From positions 1 to 63,647 of IMG/VR virus record IMGVR_UViG_3300032080_000005: 63,647 nt of DNA. The stretch is one strand, 5' to 3'. Below are positions 39,901 to 47,899 of this stretch, piece by piece. The stretch's first letter is position 1. Each line of letters starts with the position of its first letter. The notes beneath the pieces are model-generated. The model made no database searches. It was not told the DNA's origin and worked only from the letters and a program-made list of their open reading frames with translations. This DNA comes from a virus. The position numbers and the translations under genes are program-made.

Positions 39901-42066
39901 AGCCAAGCCGAAGGAAGCAGCCTCAGCAGCGCCCGCGGCGCCACCAAATAACGCGATCTGTTTCGCAGCGCGCGCGGCATCGTCTCCAGCAGAAGCAACA
40001 GTCGTCATCTTCTTACCACGGCCGAACCCGCTGAACATCCCAGCGAAATCCCCGGCGCGGGCGGCTGCGGCCGCAGCAGCGGAGGCGGCAGCGAAGCCGT
40101 AGAGTGCTTTCGAGGCGGCGCTGACGCCGGAGGCGAATGCCATCGCCTTGCTTCCGACCCAGAGGCCCGCGAGGGTGATACCGAGGGCCTGGAAAATCTG
40201 CTTGATGCCGACGAGGTCGTTGGCCGTCTGCACGAAGTCGCCGATGAAGGTTGCGATCTTCAGTAGGCCGCTGGCAACCGGGGAGGTCGCGCGCGAGAAC
40301 TGAAACAGGAGCTGCGTCAGATGCCCCAGCGTGGACATGAAGTTCTTGCTCGTTTCCTCCGAGTCCTCGAAGAATTCGTTAAGGCCGCGTTTGCCCTCCG
40401 TCGTCTGCGTCCACTTGTCCCAGCGCTGGATGACGCCGTCGAGCGATTTGACGAGGTCGTTGCCCGAATCCGAGGAGGCATCGAACAGATGGACGAGGAA
40501 GGAGCCGGTGCTCTGCGACAGGTGGCCGAGGTCGCGCATCTGACCCACGAGTCCGCCCACGTCGCGCTCCAGCGCTTTGCCGCCGCCGACTGCGCTCTCC
40601 AGGTTGTCGGCCCAATCAGCGAAGCCATTGGAGAGGCCCGGCAGGAAGCTTGCGCCCGCAGCCGAGAGGCGGCCGAACATCGCGATGAGCGAGCCGAGGC
40701 CGTCCGTGAGGCCGGGGATCGACGCGCGGAAGTCGGACATGATGCTTTTGAGGACGCCCTGTGCCTCGCCGGAGCGCAGCGACTTCATCCAACCGGACCA
40801 CGCGCGCGAAGCAACCTGCGTGGTTTTCACCGATTCGCTGGCGAAGGCGGGCAGCAGCGTCTGGACCGTCTTCAGGCTTTCGCCGAAGGCATCGAAGGCG
40901 GCGGGCCGCGCGGCGGCCGTCAGCTCCTTCCAGCGGTCTTTGATGCCGCCGTAGGTCGTGAACGCCTCGCGCGCGCCCGCGCTGACGCCGTGAAGCTGGT
41001 GGTTGAGTTTTTCGGTGGCGGTGGCCGCCTCCGTGCTGCCTTTACCGTATTTCAGCTCGGCTTTGTGCAGCGCCTCCGAGGCGGCCGTGACTTCCTTGAA
41101 TTCCCCGATCATCGGGCCGACGATGAAGCCGACGCCCGCGGCGGAGAGGGCCAGGCCGGACAGCGCGCCCGCGCTGACCGTGGCGGCGCCAGCCAGGCCC
41201 TCGCCGAGGGTGCCGACCAGAGAGACGAGGCCGCCGCCCAGCTCGAAGATCAGCGGCCCGAGCAGGCCGAGGCCGACCCCCAGGCCCTTGATGGAGGTCG
41301 TGATGGGTCCGATGCGGATGGACGTGTCGCCGAGGCGGTCCAGCCAGCGACCAAGGATCGTGTTGTTCCGCTGGATCGCGGGGTCGAGGTCGGCGACCGA
41401 GCCGCCCAATTTCTCGATGCGGTGCTTGACGTAGTCGGCTTCCGTGCCGACGCGCTCCAAGGCACGGCCCTCCTTGGTCGCCACCGCGACGGAGCGCGAG
41501 GAGAAAATGCCGCGGGCAGACTTCTGGAGCGCGATCTGGCGGCCGCGAAGTTTCTCGTACTCGGCCGAGAGCTTCGCCAGCTCGGCGCGCTCTTTGATGG
41601 CACGCGTGACGGCCTTGTCGCGTTCGATAGAGAGCCGCTTCTCGGCTTTCGCCTGCTGGAGGGCGGCGCGTTCGCTGAGGCCGCGCTCTTTCGCCAGTAG
41701 CCGCTCCTGGGCGGCAGCCGCGCGCAGCTCTTTCGTGTCGATGCGAATCGTTGCACGCTGCTTGTCGAGGTCTTTGAGCTGCGCTTTCGCGGTAGCGATC
41801 TTCTCGTCAAAGTGTTTCTTGGCAAGGTCAACGGTGGCGCGCGCACGCCGCGTGTTCAGGTAGTCAAGTTCGTCCTTCGCCTCCTTTACCTTGCGGTCAA
41901 ACGCAGCGGATTTAAGGTTAAGCTGGGCCGCCGCTTTCTGGCGGCCCAGCTCATCAAAGTCACGATCAACTTTTGCCTTGAAGGCGGCCAGCTCGGCTTC
42001 GCCGGGGGCAGCGTTGACGTGAATGTCAACGTGCGCGCTTCCTACCTGCTCTCCCGGACCAGCCAT
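36979..42066 (-). CDS. tape measure protein
   Basis: 1695 residues, the longest gene, from ATG 42066 in a TAATG overlap. Long helical, Ala/Lys/Glu-rich coiled-coil segments dominate residues 25-230 and 800-1150; hydrophobic stretches with Gly, Leu and Ala (about 265-330 and 640-760) are candidates for membrane insertion during DNA entry. The length sets the tail at roughly 250 nm if 0.15 nm per residue holds. No lytic domain is evident. The 3' third is more AT-rich than the 5' part, joining the distal tail and fibre genes in base composition. Confidence 0.92.
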   Translation of the reverse strand: MAGPGEQVGSAHVDIHVNAAPGEAELAAFKAKVDRDFDELGRQKAAAQLNLKSAAFDRKVKEAKDELDYLNTRRARATVDLAKKHFDEKIATAKAQLKDLDKQRATIRIDTKELRAAAAQERLLAKERGLSERAALQQAKAEKRLSIERDKAVTRAIKERAELAKLSAEYEKLRGRQIALQKSARGIFSSRSVAVATKEGRALERVGTEADYVKHRIEKLGGSVADLDPAIQRNNTILGRWLDRLGDTSIRIGPITTSIKGLGVGLGLLGPLIFELGGGLVSLVGTLGEGLAGAATVSAGALSGLALSAAGVGFIVGPMIGEFKEVTAASEALHKAELKYGKGSTEAATATEKLNHQLHGVSAGAREAFTTYGGIKDRWKELTAAARPAAFDAFGESLKTVQTLLPAFASESVKTTQVASRAWSGWMKSLRSGEAQGVLKSIMSDFRASIPGLTDGLGSLIAMFGRLSAAGASFLPGLSNGFADWADNLESAVGGGKALERDVGGLVGQMRDLGHLSQSTGSFLVHLFDASSDSGNDLVKSLDGVIQRWDKWTQTTEGKRGLNEFFEDSEETSKNFMSTLGHLTQLLFQFSRATSPVASGLLKIATFIGDFVQTANDLVGIKQIFQALGITLAGLWVGSKAMAFASGVSAASKALYGFAAASAAAAAAARAGDFAGMFSGFGRGKKMTTVASAGDDAARAAKQIALFGGAAGAAEAASFGLAGSAGVLGAALSPAVLIPVGVTAGLIGLGILLKEDRRTVEDIREEFRAAGQQIKTSMTESASHVDQFIASQHRSIKANNAAASARARLIKLQKENAPAEKVTTAVEDLAAAESRQTATSYRRATVNRQQIQDQRQLVAGAKQRVATAKEEIRAAELAIKNQKWARKGIVGSDSEGWADEDKYKELARAKRDLATASRDVAAAQKQEAVTAIPYERQLKGLAPISQQAANGLRKLADTIGITATRKIGKFVDPKDVQRVTDLGNKLTQLGRGGQVKSVAVKSQGADQTIAKLQRLQKQTNRVESARATIKVGANDSQAQSKLKRLGALSQRIAGTKSTVHILARSENAEQAIQRLKANLTRLVTKQYKAELKAEDKSGQTASNFHHRIQGVASKKYQARITAIDDASAKAKTAKQNADAAGRAKPKINITASNAQALGAISAVQGALAGLQDKTVHVNVVTSKSGGFSGGPAAMYYSNFATGGINDREIQRANEKAVTQRSGPSFRVTRPTMLVGEQAPSHPEYVIATNPAYQSDNERYLEDAAGEFGYELIPAYKKGRGKAKKSGKAARTGKSTAETLANHPPKPKNRPHKIAKVEKWGPVAAYNAAETAAGIKEEVYGQVFNHNESEIRAGRMEQWEFGRLRGLLSEQAAEYRKLTTLVPEIRTTVNKELGRIHGLVDGKGEFSQKAIRNLGRGISKEKAKLGNLKQGKNESDAAFAKRKRPHEQSITKMEAEQRKKEKERARLIAIRAEAKQELSEITGARKMNEAKVSAERSEEELQYITDVETGVVDAPYAEGAETTPEMEYAKAALVRAELEGNAGAEEAARKQMVEVAEREYNAALSTPSPSDDVEKGEQLKQLREEAAGNGGKGTIGEQTASYNEAREQLYQQFASNIIGQLTPTARPGAAAIGASGGEPSYAPGGMTALAAATPMLNGSSSSGSEGANIQVVNNFAAPPPDPMTWTKQQEWELSNL

Positions 42067-42248
42067 TACCGACCACCCCCACCGTCGAGCAGACCGGACT
42101 CCTTCGCCCAATCTTTATGCGACTTCATCCAGTCCTGCCGCTCACGGTCTTCGTTCGCTTTCGTACGTTCGACCGCCGCCTTCGTGACCAGCGCCTCGAC
42201 CACGAGGAAATTCGTCACCTCGTCTTCGCTGAACTTAGGCAGGGGCAT
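42066..42248 (-). CDS. tail assembly chaperone, second frame (T-like)
   Basis: 60 residues if started at ATG 42248 with AAGGAGTCT upstream. The frame stays open upstream and overlaps the end of the 156-aa gene, in the +1 frame relative to it, which is the arrangement used for programmed frameshifts in tail assembly chaperones. I do not see a strong slippery sequence, so independent initiation is equally possible. The sequence is a charged helix (TKAAVERTKANEDRERQDWM). Directly before the tape measure gene, as expected. Confidence 0.65.
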   Translation of the reverse strand: MPLPKFSEDEVTNFLVVEALVTKAAVERTKANEDRERQDWMKSHKDWAKESGLLDGGGGR

Positions 42249-42258
42249 TCCAGACTCC

Positions 42259-42729
42259 TTACACGTCCAGAATATCCTCGTCGCCACCGTCGATTCCACG
42301 AAACTTGCGGAAGACGGCGGAAGCCTCCAGCCCGCCAATGTGGTGCCCGGTCGCATCCATGTCGCGGCGCCGCGAGGCGAGTTCCACGAGCACTTCGAGG
42401 TCGGGGGTTGGGACGGTTGGGATAACCTCCTCTGGGGTCAGCTCCGGGGCGACGAGGGTCTGGCTGACGAGCCAAGCGTGGAAGTCGGCCAACTTCGCCA
42501 GGTTCTCCTTCTTCTGCTCGGGCGTCTTCTCCTCCGTCTCGTCAGCGCGGTTGCCGGGGATGGCGTACTGGAGCAGGTCGTTGTCCAGTTCGCCGGCCTT
42601 CGCCATCTGAGCGAGGTTGGGGATGCGAATCTCGGCGACGAACCCCGAGGGGAGCGTCACGGTGTGGACGCCTGCTTTCTTCCAGGCACTTTTGTTGCCC
42701 GGTTTAGGTGCGGTGCTGGTCTGGCTCAC
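42259..42729 (-). CDS. tail assembly chaperone, first frame (G-like)
   Basis: 156 residues from GTG with CAAGGAGGACACAA upstream. The first domain is beta-rich (TVTLPSGFVAEIRIPNL), the second helical and acidic with ETEEKTPEQKKENLAKL. This agrees with the tail assembly chaperones found upstream of tape measure genes. Its end overlaps the open frame of the next gene in the +1 frame. The start overlaps the 58-aa gene by 26 bases. Confidence 0.75.
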   Translation of the reverse strand: MSQTSTAPKPGNKSAWKKAGVHTVTLPSGFVAEIRIPNLAQMAKAGELDNDLLQYAIPGNRADETEEKTPEQKKENLAKLADFHAWLVSQTLVAPELTPEEVIPTVPTPDLEVLVELASRRRDMDATGHHIGGLEASAVFRKFRGIDGGDEDILDV

Positions 42730-42880
42730 TTGTGTCCTCCTTGGACTGTAGTTGGTCGATGCGGTCGCGGAGTGCGGCCGACTGCTGGTTTACGAACCGC
42801 GCGTCGCGATACAGCTTCTTGGCACAAGCGGCCAGGGCTGCGGCATCGTCGCGGAGCGTGTCGAGAGTGACTGCCTCCAT
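42704..42880 (-). CDS. 58-aa helical protein, leaderless
   Basis: ATG 42880 lies 6 bases after TATGCT. The product is one amphipathic helix rich in Ala, Asp and Arg (LRDDAAALAACAKKLYRD). It begins a new transcription unit after the hairpin at 42907-42926 and overlaps the G-like chaperone start. It may be part of the tail chaperone unit. It is too short for many automatic calls. Confidence 0.6.
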   Translation of the reverse strand: MEAVTLDTLRDDAAALAACAKKLYRDARFVNQQSAALRDRIDQLQSKEDTSEPDQHRT

Positions 42881-42892
42881 TCATCTAGCATA
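42881..42892 (-). promoter_or_regulatory. leaderless promoter of the tail chaperone/tape measure unit
   Basis: TATGCT, 6 bases, ATG 42880. The segment TTGACT lies just before it on the same strand, too close to be a normal -35. Confidence 0.6.
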
Positions 42893-42906
42893 GCAGTCAA
42901 GAGAAA

Positions 42907-42926
42907 GGGCGCCTCCCCAGGCGCCC
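42907..42926 (-). terminator. hairpin after the major tail gene
   Basis: GGGCGCCT (42907-42914) and AGGCGCCC (42919-42926) pair around CCCC. It separates the tail tube gene from the next leaderless promoter. Confidence 0.6.
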
Positions 42927-42951
42927 CGTACTGCACGAATGTCAGGTCTAT

Positions 42952-43923
42952 TTATTTTTCGACGTTGTTTTTGACGGTGGCCTGGACGAAGCCTTCGGCA
43001 TGGCGCTGTGCAGCGCCGCGGACGGCGGCCGTGACGGGGGCGCCACCGGCATCCGGCTCCACCGGGAACTCGGTGTAGGCGGTTTTCGGGACCACCAGTT
43101 TCAGGCTGTTATCGGCGTCGTGACCGGCGAATTCGAAGGTCAGGTTTTCGGTCGTGAAGATGTCTGCGCTCTGCGTGGTGCCAGCTTCGCCGCCGTAGTG
43201 AAACTTGTTGTACTCTTTCAGGTCTTCGACGATGAAGTCGAACCCGAGGGTGACGGCCAGCGGACCCTCGACGATGTCGAAGGGGACGGAGTCGTCCGTC
43301 TGCTGGACGGTCAGGTTGTTACTGATCGTCATTTCGAACGAGCTGACGAGGCGAGTTTCCGCGCCGCCGATTTTGACGGTCGCTTTGTTGAAGTTGAGAG
43401 GCGGCAGGGTGCTCGTCGCCGGAGGCGCGAGGGCTTCTTTCCACTGTTCCGTTTTGCGGACGGCGGAGCGGCCCATGACAGAGAGTCCGACCGTGCCCGG
43501 CTGGCCGGTGCTCCAGTTGAGCGACAGCTCGTCCACTTTGCAGTCGTTGAACTGCTCGAACAGGGTGGCGCCCTGGCCCTTGCCGAGGGTGATGTACGGC
43601 AGGGAGGCCGCCGAGCTGACTTTATGGGTGAATTTTTCTGCGGCTCCTTCATGTGCTGCCGTCCCGAGGGCGTACTCCAGAAGGTGGTGAATGGATGCGG
43701 TGCGAGCGTAGGCGGAGGGCGAACCCTCCGAGCCGGTCTGCGTGACGAAGAAGTCGCCTGCGTTACGGCTGGCGTCCGTCTCGGAGAGCTGATCCGTCTG
43801 ACGCGACGGCGCGACGTTGCCGTCCGTAAAGAGGTAGGTGTCCTCCCATTTCGTCGGTTCGACCGCCTTCGCCGTCTGTTTGGCGATGACGAAAAATGCC
43901 TGGTTTCCGCGTAAACCGGCCAT
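42952..43923 (-). CDS. major tail (tube) protein
   Basis: 323 residues starting in a TAATG overlap. Features fit siphovirus tail tube proteins: an N-terminal arm (MAGLRGNQAFFVIAKQ), a beta-rich centre with FEMTISNNLTVQQTDDSVPFDIVEGPL, and a length in the normal 200-350 range. The position between the head-tail connector genes and the chaperones is diagnostic. A hairpin at 42907-42926 follows, which may raise the level of this transcript relative to downstream genes. Confidence 0.82.
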   Translation of the reverse strand: MAGLRGNQAFFVIAKQTAKAVEPTKWEDTYLFTDGNVAPSRQTDQLSETDASRNAGDFFVTQTGSEGSPSAYARTASIHHLLEYALGTAAHEGAAEKFTHKVSSAASLPYITLGKGQGATLFEQFNDCKVDELSLNWSTGQPGTVGLSVMGRSAVRKTEQWKEALAPPATSTLPPLNFNKATVKIGGAETRLVSSFEMTISNNLTVQQTDDSVPFDIVEGPLAVTLGFDFIVEDLKEYNKFHYGGEAGTTQSADIFTTENLTFEFAGHDADNSLKLVVPKTAYTEFPVEPDAGGAPVTAAVRGAAQRHAEGFVQATVKNNVEK

Positions 43924-44246
43924 TACTCGGCGACCTCCACGACCGGGCTGTACGCGATCTGCTCGGCGACCTCCGGCGTGACCTCGACGATCGCGCTCTC
44001 ACTCTCAAAGACCAGCGGCTCGCTGCCGACGAGGGTGACGGTCAGGGGGTACTGCTCCACGTTGACGGAGCGCAGCGTGACCTGCGGCCGCGTGTCGGCG
44101 ATGGGAGCGTCAGAAGTCTCGTCCACGACTGGAGCGTTAGAAGTCTCGCCTGCGGCGGCCTGCTCAACAGCGGCGGCAATCTCAGCCTGCTTCGCGACCT
44201 CAGCGTCGTGCTCAGCGTCGAGGCGCGCGGTAGGAGAATCAGCCAT
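43923..44246 (-). CDS. 107-aa head or tail accessory protein
   Basis: ATG 44246 is 7 bases after TACTAT; an ATG three codons upstream lies in the promoter itself. The first half is Ala/Glu/Thr-rich and probably disordered, the second half beta-rich (VTLRSVNVEQYPLTVTLVGSEPL). It overlaps the tail tube gene by TAATG. A decoration or connector role is possible. Confidence 0.6.
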   Translation of the reverse strand: MADSPTARLDAEHDAEVAKQAEIAAAVEQAAAGETSNAPVVDETSDAPIADTRPQVTLRSVNVEQYPLTVTLVGSEPLVFESESAIVEVTPEVAEQIAYSPVVEVAE

Positions 44247-44259
44247 GCCCTGCATAGTA
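44247..44259 (-). promoter_or_regulatory. leaderless promoter of the tail tube operon
   Basis: TACTAT, 7 bases, ATG 44246. Confidence 0.6.
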
Positions 44260-44284
44260 GCAGATTCGTCAATGGGCGGCCGGA

Positions 44285-44749
44285 TTAGCCGGTCGTCTCG
44301 ATCAGCGCCGGGTTCTGTGCCTTGCCGACCACCGTTACCAGCAGACGGCTGATGTTGCCGCTGGGGTCGGGCGGGTAGTCCACGCGCGAGACGGTGTAGT
44401 ACCACAGGTGTTCGTCGCCGTCCGTGGTGCCCTGGTTGCCGTCTTTGTGGCAGGCCCGGCGGATACGTTCCGCCCATTCCTCGATGGGCGTGGGGTCGAT
44501 GGTCCGGTCGGGGTCCACGACGGCCTCCCACTTGTGGAAAAGCTGGATGAAGGCGGTCGGTTCGAGAATCAGCTCGTTGCTGACGGGGACGTTGCTCGGG
44601 CCGGGGTAGACCGCGCCGATGTGTCCCTCGCGGCCTTTGGAGTCGTGGAGCTTGTCGTTGAGGAATTTGATCCCCTCCGCCGCGAACTCCGCCGTGAGGG
44701 CGGCAATCAGGCGCTCGCGGAGGCGCGTCTCTGGGGCGGTTGCGGCCAT
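44285..44749 (-). CDS. tail terminator-like protein
   Basis: 154 residues. ATRLRERLIAALTAEF at the N-terminus and FIQLFHKWEAVVDPDRT in the centre, with a mixed alpha/beta pattern, resemble tail terminator or minor tail proteins (gp U-like). Location between the HK97 gp10-like gene and the tail tube gene matches the usual order. Starts on the last base of the previous stop. Confidence 0.6.
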   Translation of the reverse strand: MAATAPETRLRERLIAALTAEFAAEGIKFLNDKLHDSKGREGHIGAVYPGPSNVPVSNELILEPTAFIQLFHKWEAVVDPDRTIDPTPIEEWAERIRRACHKDGNQGTTDGDEHLWYYTVSRVDYPPDPSGNISRLLVTVVGKAQNPALIETTG

Positions 44750-45159
44750 CAGGGCATGTTACTACGGATGATGCCCATGATGCGCTGGTTGACCATCCGC
44801 AGGGCGTTTTTCATGAAGTGCGTCGCCGGGTTTCCAGGGTGGACCACCGGACCCATCACCGGCCCGAAGCCCTCCGCCTCGTTGACGAGCGTCGAGCCGA
44901 AGGTGGCGCCGATAAGGTGCGGCGCCGCGCCCTTCTCCTGCGCGAGCGCGTAGGCGGTGCCGACCATGAAGCCCGAGCCGGTCGAGCGAATCGTCCCCGC
45001 CATCAGGCCGGAGCGCTTCGGCGCGAAGGCGGCCGCGAGTACGGCGCCGACCTGGCTGGCCTCCTCCTGGCTGCGCTGGGCGCCTACGTCGAGCGCCTGC
45101 GCGAAGCGGCCGAACTCGTCACGCCACTGGACGCGCGTCTCGAAGCCGATGTTCCCCAT
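44749..45159 (-). CDS. HK97 gp10-like head-tail connector
   Basis: 136 residues from ATG 45159, 2 bases after the previous stop. The sequence has the features of the gp10 family: VQWRDEFGRFAQAL, then AAAFAPKRSGLMAGTIRS, VGTAYALAQEKGAAPHLI and a C-terminal HPGNPATHFMKNALR. These are the known conserved motifs, with the tyrosine/alanine strand and the final PxxFM helix. It joins head to tail. Confidence 0.78.
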   Translation of the reverse strand: MGNIGFETRVQWRDEFGRFAQALDVGAQRSQEEASQVGAVLAAAFAPKRSGLMAGTIRSTGSGFMVGTAYALAQEKGAAPHLIGATFGSTLVNEAEGFGPVMGPVVHPGNPATHFMKNALRMVNQRIMGIIRSNMP

Positions 45160-45161
45160 CG

Positions 45162-45824
45162 TCAGAGCGCAATGCGCCGGTATGGGTCGAGGAGCGTGAT
45201 GACGCGCGCCGGGAGCGAGTTTTCTTCGCTGATCCGCTGGTAGACGTAGCTGAGGTTGGCGATGGCTTCCGCCTGGATGTCTCCCTGCGTGCCTTCCTTT
45301 TTGAAGAACTCGTCCACGAGCCACACAACGGCCTGCTTGACGCTCGCGGGGGAATCCCCCGGCCAGCCGAATTTGGCCGTGACCTTCGCCGTCACGGCGT
45401 CTGGGGCACCACCCTGGCCGAAGTAGGTGTCCAGGTTGCGCGTGAAGCCCATCGCGCCCATGCTGGACCCAGCGAGGCTGCCGCCCGCGGGCGTGAAGTC
45501 GATGTAGTAGTGCGTCGGACCCTCACGCGGGCCGACCCAGAAGGCGCCGGAGGGGAAGGGGACCGCGCTGCCCGCGCCGGGCACTTCGAAGCTGATGGAG
45601 GACGGTTTGCCGACGAAGTCGTCCGTCTCCAGGATCGTGGTGTGGATTTCCCAGGGGAACTCGCGCGTTTCGTCCGACTGCGCGGTGGTGAAGTCGCGGC
45701 CGGTGTACTGGAGGACGGCGTCTTCCGCCGAGAGGATGGCCGCCTCGATGGCTTCGTCGCGCTCTGCCGACGCTTCCGTGAGCTGACGCCGCGTCTTAAA
45801 TTCGTCGAGGGTCAGAATGCTCAT
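45162..45824 (-). CDS. head-tail connector, gp6-like
   Basis: 220 residues. TLDEFKTRRQLTEASAERDEAIEAAILSAEDAVLQYTGRDF at the N-terminus fits the phage gp6-like/DNA-packaging connector family, where a helical N-terminal bundle assembles a ring below the portal. The ATG lies 6 bases after TAGACT. Follows the capsid and decoration genes in transcription order. Confidence 0.72.
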   Translation of the reverse strand: MSILTLDEFKTRRQLTEASAERDEAIEAAILSAEDAVLQYTGRDFTTAQSDETREFPWEIHTTILETDDFVGKPSSISFEVPGAGSAVPFPSGAFWVGPREGPTHYYIDFTPAGGSLAGSSMGAMGFTRNLDTYFGQGGAPDAVTAKVTAKFGWPGDSPASVKQAVVWLVDEFFKKEGTQGDIQAEAIANLSYVYQRISEENSLPARVITLLDPYRRIAL

Positions 45825-45836
45825 GAGGACAGTCTA
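45825..45836 (-). promoter_or_regulatory. leaderless promoter of the connector operon
   Basis: TAGACT, 6 bases, ATG 45824. A terminator hairpin at 45852-45874 precedes it on the same strand. Confidence 0.6.
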
Positions 45837-45851
45837 CACCCCAGAACGAAG

Positions 45852-45874
45852 ACCGGCCGCACTAGGCGGCCGGT
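45852..45874 (-). terminator. hairpin after the capsid unit
   Basis: ACCGGCCGC (45852-45860) pairs with GCGGCCGGT (45866-45874) around 5 bases. Confidence 0.6.
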
Positions 45875-45900
45875 GTAGAGGGTGGATAGGGAAGGTTGGA

Positions 45901-46398
45901 TCAGGCGTCGCCGTAGTTGGCTTTGTTCGCCGCGCGGTCCTCAGCCGGGCTGTCGCCGGTCAGCGGGGAAACCTCGCCGGTGCGGTCAGCATCGCCCTCG
46001 CCGACCACGACGGCCGGAGGGCCTTCGTTATCGACGCCAGCGTTGACGACGGTCACGACCGGGGCAGCGCCTTCGGCTGCGGCCGCCGTGAGGGCGGGCA
46101 CGTCGGCGTCCTCGAAGGACTCCGCGTCGAAGACGACGGTGTACGGGCCGCCGACCGAGCCGGATACTGCGACTCCGCCATCGGGGATCGTCTCCAGGTC
46201 TTCCAGGGCCTGCTGAATTTCCGCGGCCGTGAGTTCGGCCTTGGCTTTCAGGTTGCCCGTCGTGTCACCATCGAAGGTGAGCGTGGTCGTTTTACCGGCG
46301 GTGACGCCAGCGTAGTCCAGTTTCTGGACCTCGTTCGACCCCGCCGGGGAATTGATGTTGACCGGCGTGTCGAGAATGGTGGTTGGGGTATCGCTCAT
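45901..46398 (-). CDS. capsid-associated protein with Ig-like or decoration pattern
   Basis: 165 residues, directly downstream of the capsid gene and preceded by AAGGAGAG. The central segment (TLTFDGDTTGNLKAKAELTAAEIQQALEDL, then GGVAVSGSVGGPYTVVF) is a known repeat-type pattern of phage structural proteins in which a beta sheet alternates with one helix. The acidic C-terminal 60 residues look disordered. Possibly a capsid decoration protein. Confidence 0.6.
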   Translation of the reverse strand: MSDTPTTILDTPVNINSPAGSNEVQKLDYAGVTAGKTTTLTFDGDTTGNLKAKAELTAAEIQQALEDLETIPDGGVAVSGSVGGPYTVVFDAESFEDADVPALTAAAAEGAAPVVTVVNAGVDNEGPPAVVVGEGDADRTGEVSPLTGDSPAEDRAANKANYGDA

Positions 46399-46413
46399 AA
46401 GTCTGCGCTCTCC

Positions 46414-47844
46414 TTAGTGGCCCTTCAGGCCGTCGCCCTGGATGACCGAGAAGGCGTTGGGGTAGCGACCGGCGGTGAAGCCCAGGCGCTCCTCCGAGCG
46501 GAACACGGTCTGGTTGCTGGTGAAGAAGACGTGCTGGCTCGTGTCCGTCACGATGCCTTCGCGGTCGAGCACGAGGCCCTGCGAGAAGTCACCGATGATG
46601 ACAGCGCTCTCGTCGTCTGCGTCACCGAGGTTGGTGGGGATGTTGGGCGTGCAGTAGACCGGCAGTCCGAACAGTTCACCGCGGGGCAGCGTGCCACCGT
46701 TGTAGCCGGGGATCGGCTCGTTCGGCTTGCGGACGGTGCCGTTGGCGCCAGACCCGAGGATGTACTTCTCGTCGGTGCCGCGGCCTTTCGCCAGCCAGCC
46801 CCAGGTGCGGGGGTGCATGACGATGGCGTCCGGGAACCCGAGGTACTTGGTCTGGACTTCGGTGATGCCGTCGCTGATCTTGTCGAGCAGTTCGATCTGT
46901 TTCGGCGAGGCGGCCGTGAAGGGAATGCTGGTCACGCCGGGCGTGTTCAGGATGCCGAGCGGCTGTCCTGCGCCGGAGCCGTTGATGAACGCCTGCTCCT
47001 CCAGGTGGACGAAGCGCTTTGCCAGGTCTTTGGTGACGAGGCGGTCCACGCTCCACTTTGCGTCTTTCAGGAGCTGGTTCGACACGACGGCCATACCGGC
47101 GGCGGTGTAGACATGCGCCTCGAACTCCGAGAAGCTGAGGTCGTTCTTGATCTTCTCCGCGAACTCGGCGGTCCATGCGACTGCCAGACCCGAGTCCTGG
47201 GCGATGAAGCGAATGGTGTCGCTCCCGACCGGCTGCGAGGTAAAGAGCTGGCGCAGGACGCTCACGCTGTCCCGCAGCGGGATCAGCTCGTCGCTGACCT
47301 CCGGCGGAACCAGGAAGCCTCCGGCGGCGTCGGTGCCCTCGCCCATCGCCTTGCCCTCGAAGTAGTCGTCGATGCGCTGGCGGGCCTTCGGGTCGCCCCC
47401 GCGGGCCAGGCGCACGTCGTTGAAGTAGGAGTGCTCGCCGTGCTCACCGTAAACGTCCGGGTCGGAGGCGGCCTGTGAAGTGAAGAAATCAGCCGGGAGC
47501 GCCTTGCCCGCGACCTTCTCGACTGCGCCACCCAGCGTCTCGACCCGACCGATCAGGGCCTTGCGCTCCAGGGCGACTTCCTCAGCGGCGCGCGCCTGGC
47601 TCAGGCGCTCCAGCTCAGGAGCCAGCTCGTCGAACTTCGAAAGCATGTCGCTGACGGCCTTGCCGTCCAGCTCGTCTGCACCCTCCGTGATCTTGGTGCG
47701 CAGCTCACCGACCTCTCCGGTCAGCGTCTCGAACTGCGTATTGATGTCGGCGAGAGCAGCCTCGTCGAGGGCCTTGCCCTCCAGCTTGGCCGAAAGCTCT
47801 CCGACGCGGTCGGTGAGGGCAGTAATCTGCTCGGTGAAGTCCAT
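46414..47844 (-). CDS. HK97-type major capsid protein
   Basis: 476 residues from ATG 47844, which lies 7 bases after TACTAT; the ATG three codons upstream falls too close to the promoter. Residues 1-115 form a helical scaffold (delta) domain with EQITALTDRVGEL heptads. The mature part starts with the region FFTSQAASDPDVYGEHG. The HK97 fold shows in LRQLFTSQPVGSDTIRF, FSEFEAHVYTAAGMAVVSNQLLKD, and the C-terminal FGLPVYCTPNIP and VFFTSNQTVFRSEERLGF. Cleavage of the delta domain by the downstream-listed protease gene is expected. Confidence 0.93.
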   Translation of the reverse strand: MDFTEQITALTDRVGELSAKLEGKALDEAALADINTQFETLTGEVGELRTKITEGADELDGKAVSDMLSKFDELAPELERLSQARAAEEVALERKALIGRVETLGGAVEKVAGKALPADFFTSQAASDPDVYGEHGEHSYFNDVRLARGGDPKARQRIDDYFEGKAMGEGTDAAGGFLVPPEVSDELIPLRDSVSVLRQLFTSQPVGSDTIRFIAQDSGLAVAWTAEFAEKIKNDLSFSEFEAHVYTAAGMAVVSNQLLKDAKWSVDRLVTKDLAKRFVHLEEQAFINGSGAGQPLGILNTPGVTSIPFTAASPKQIELLDKISDGITEVQTKYLGFPDAIVMHPRTWGWLAKGRGTDEKYILGSGANGTVRKPNEPIPGYNGGTLPRGELFGLPVYCTPNIPTNLGDADDESAVIIGDFSQGLVLDREGIVTDTSQHVFFTSNQTVFRSEERLGFTAGRYPNAFSVIQGDGLKGH

Positions 47845-47857
47845 GCGCCGCATAGTA
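47845..47857 (-). promoter_or_regulatory. leaderless promoter of the major capsid gene
   Basis: TACTAT, 7 bases, ATG 47844. Confidence 0.62.
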
Positions 47858-47899
47858 CCACACTCGTAAAGGGAACCGACCTAGGCGGCCGGAAACGGC

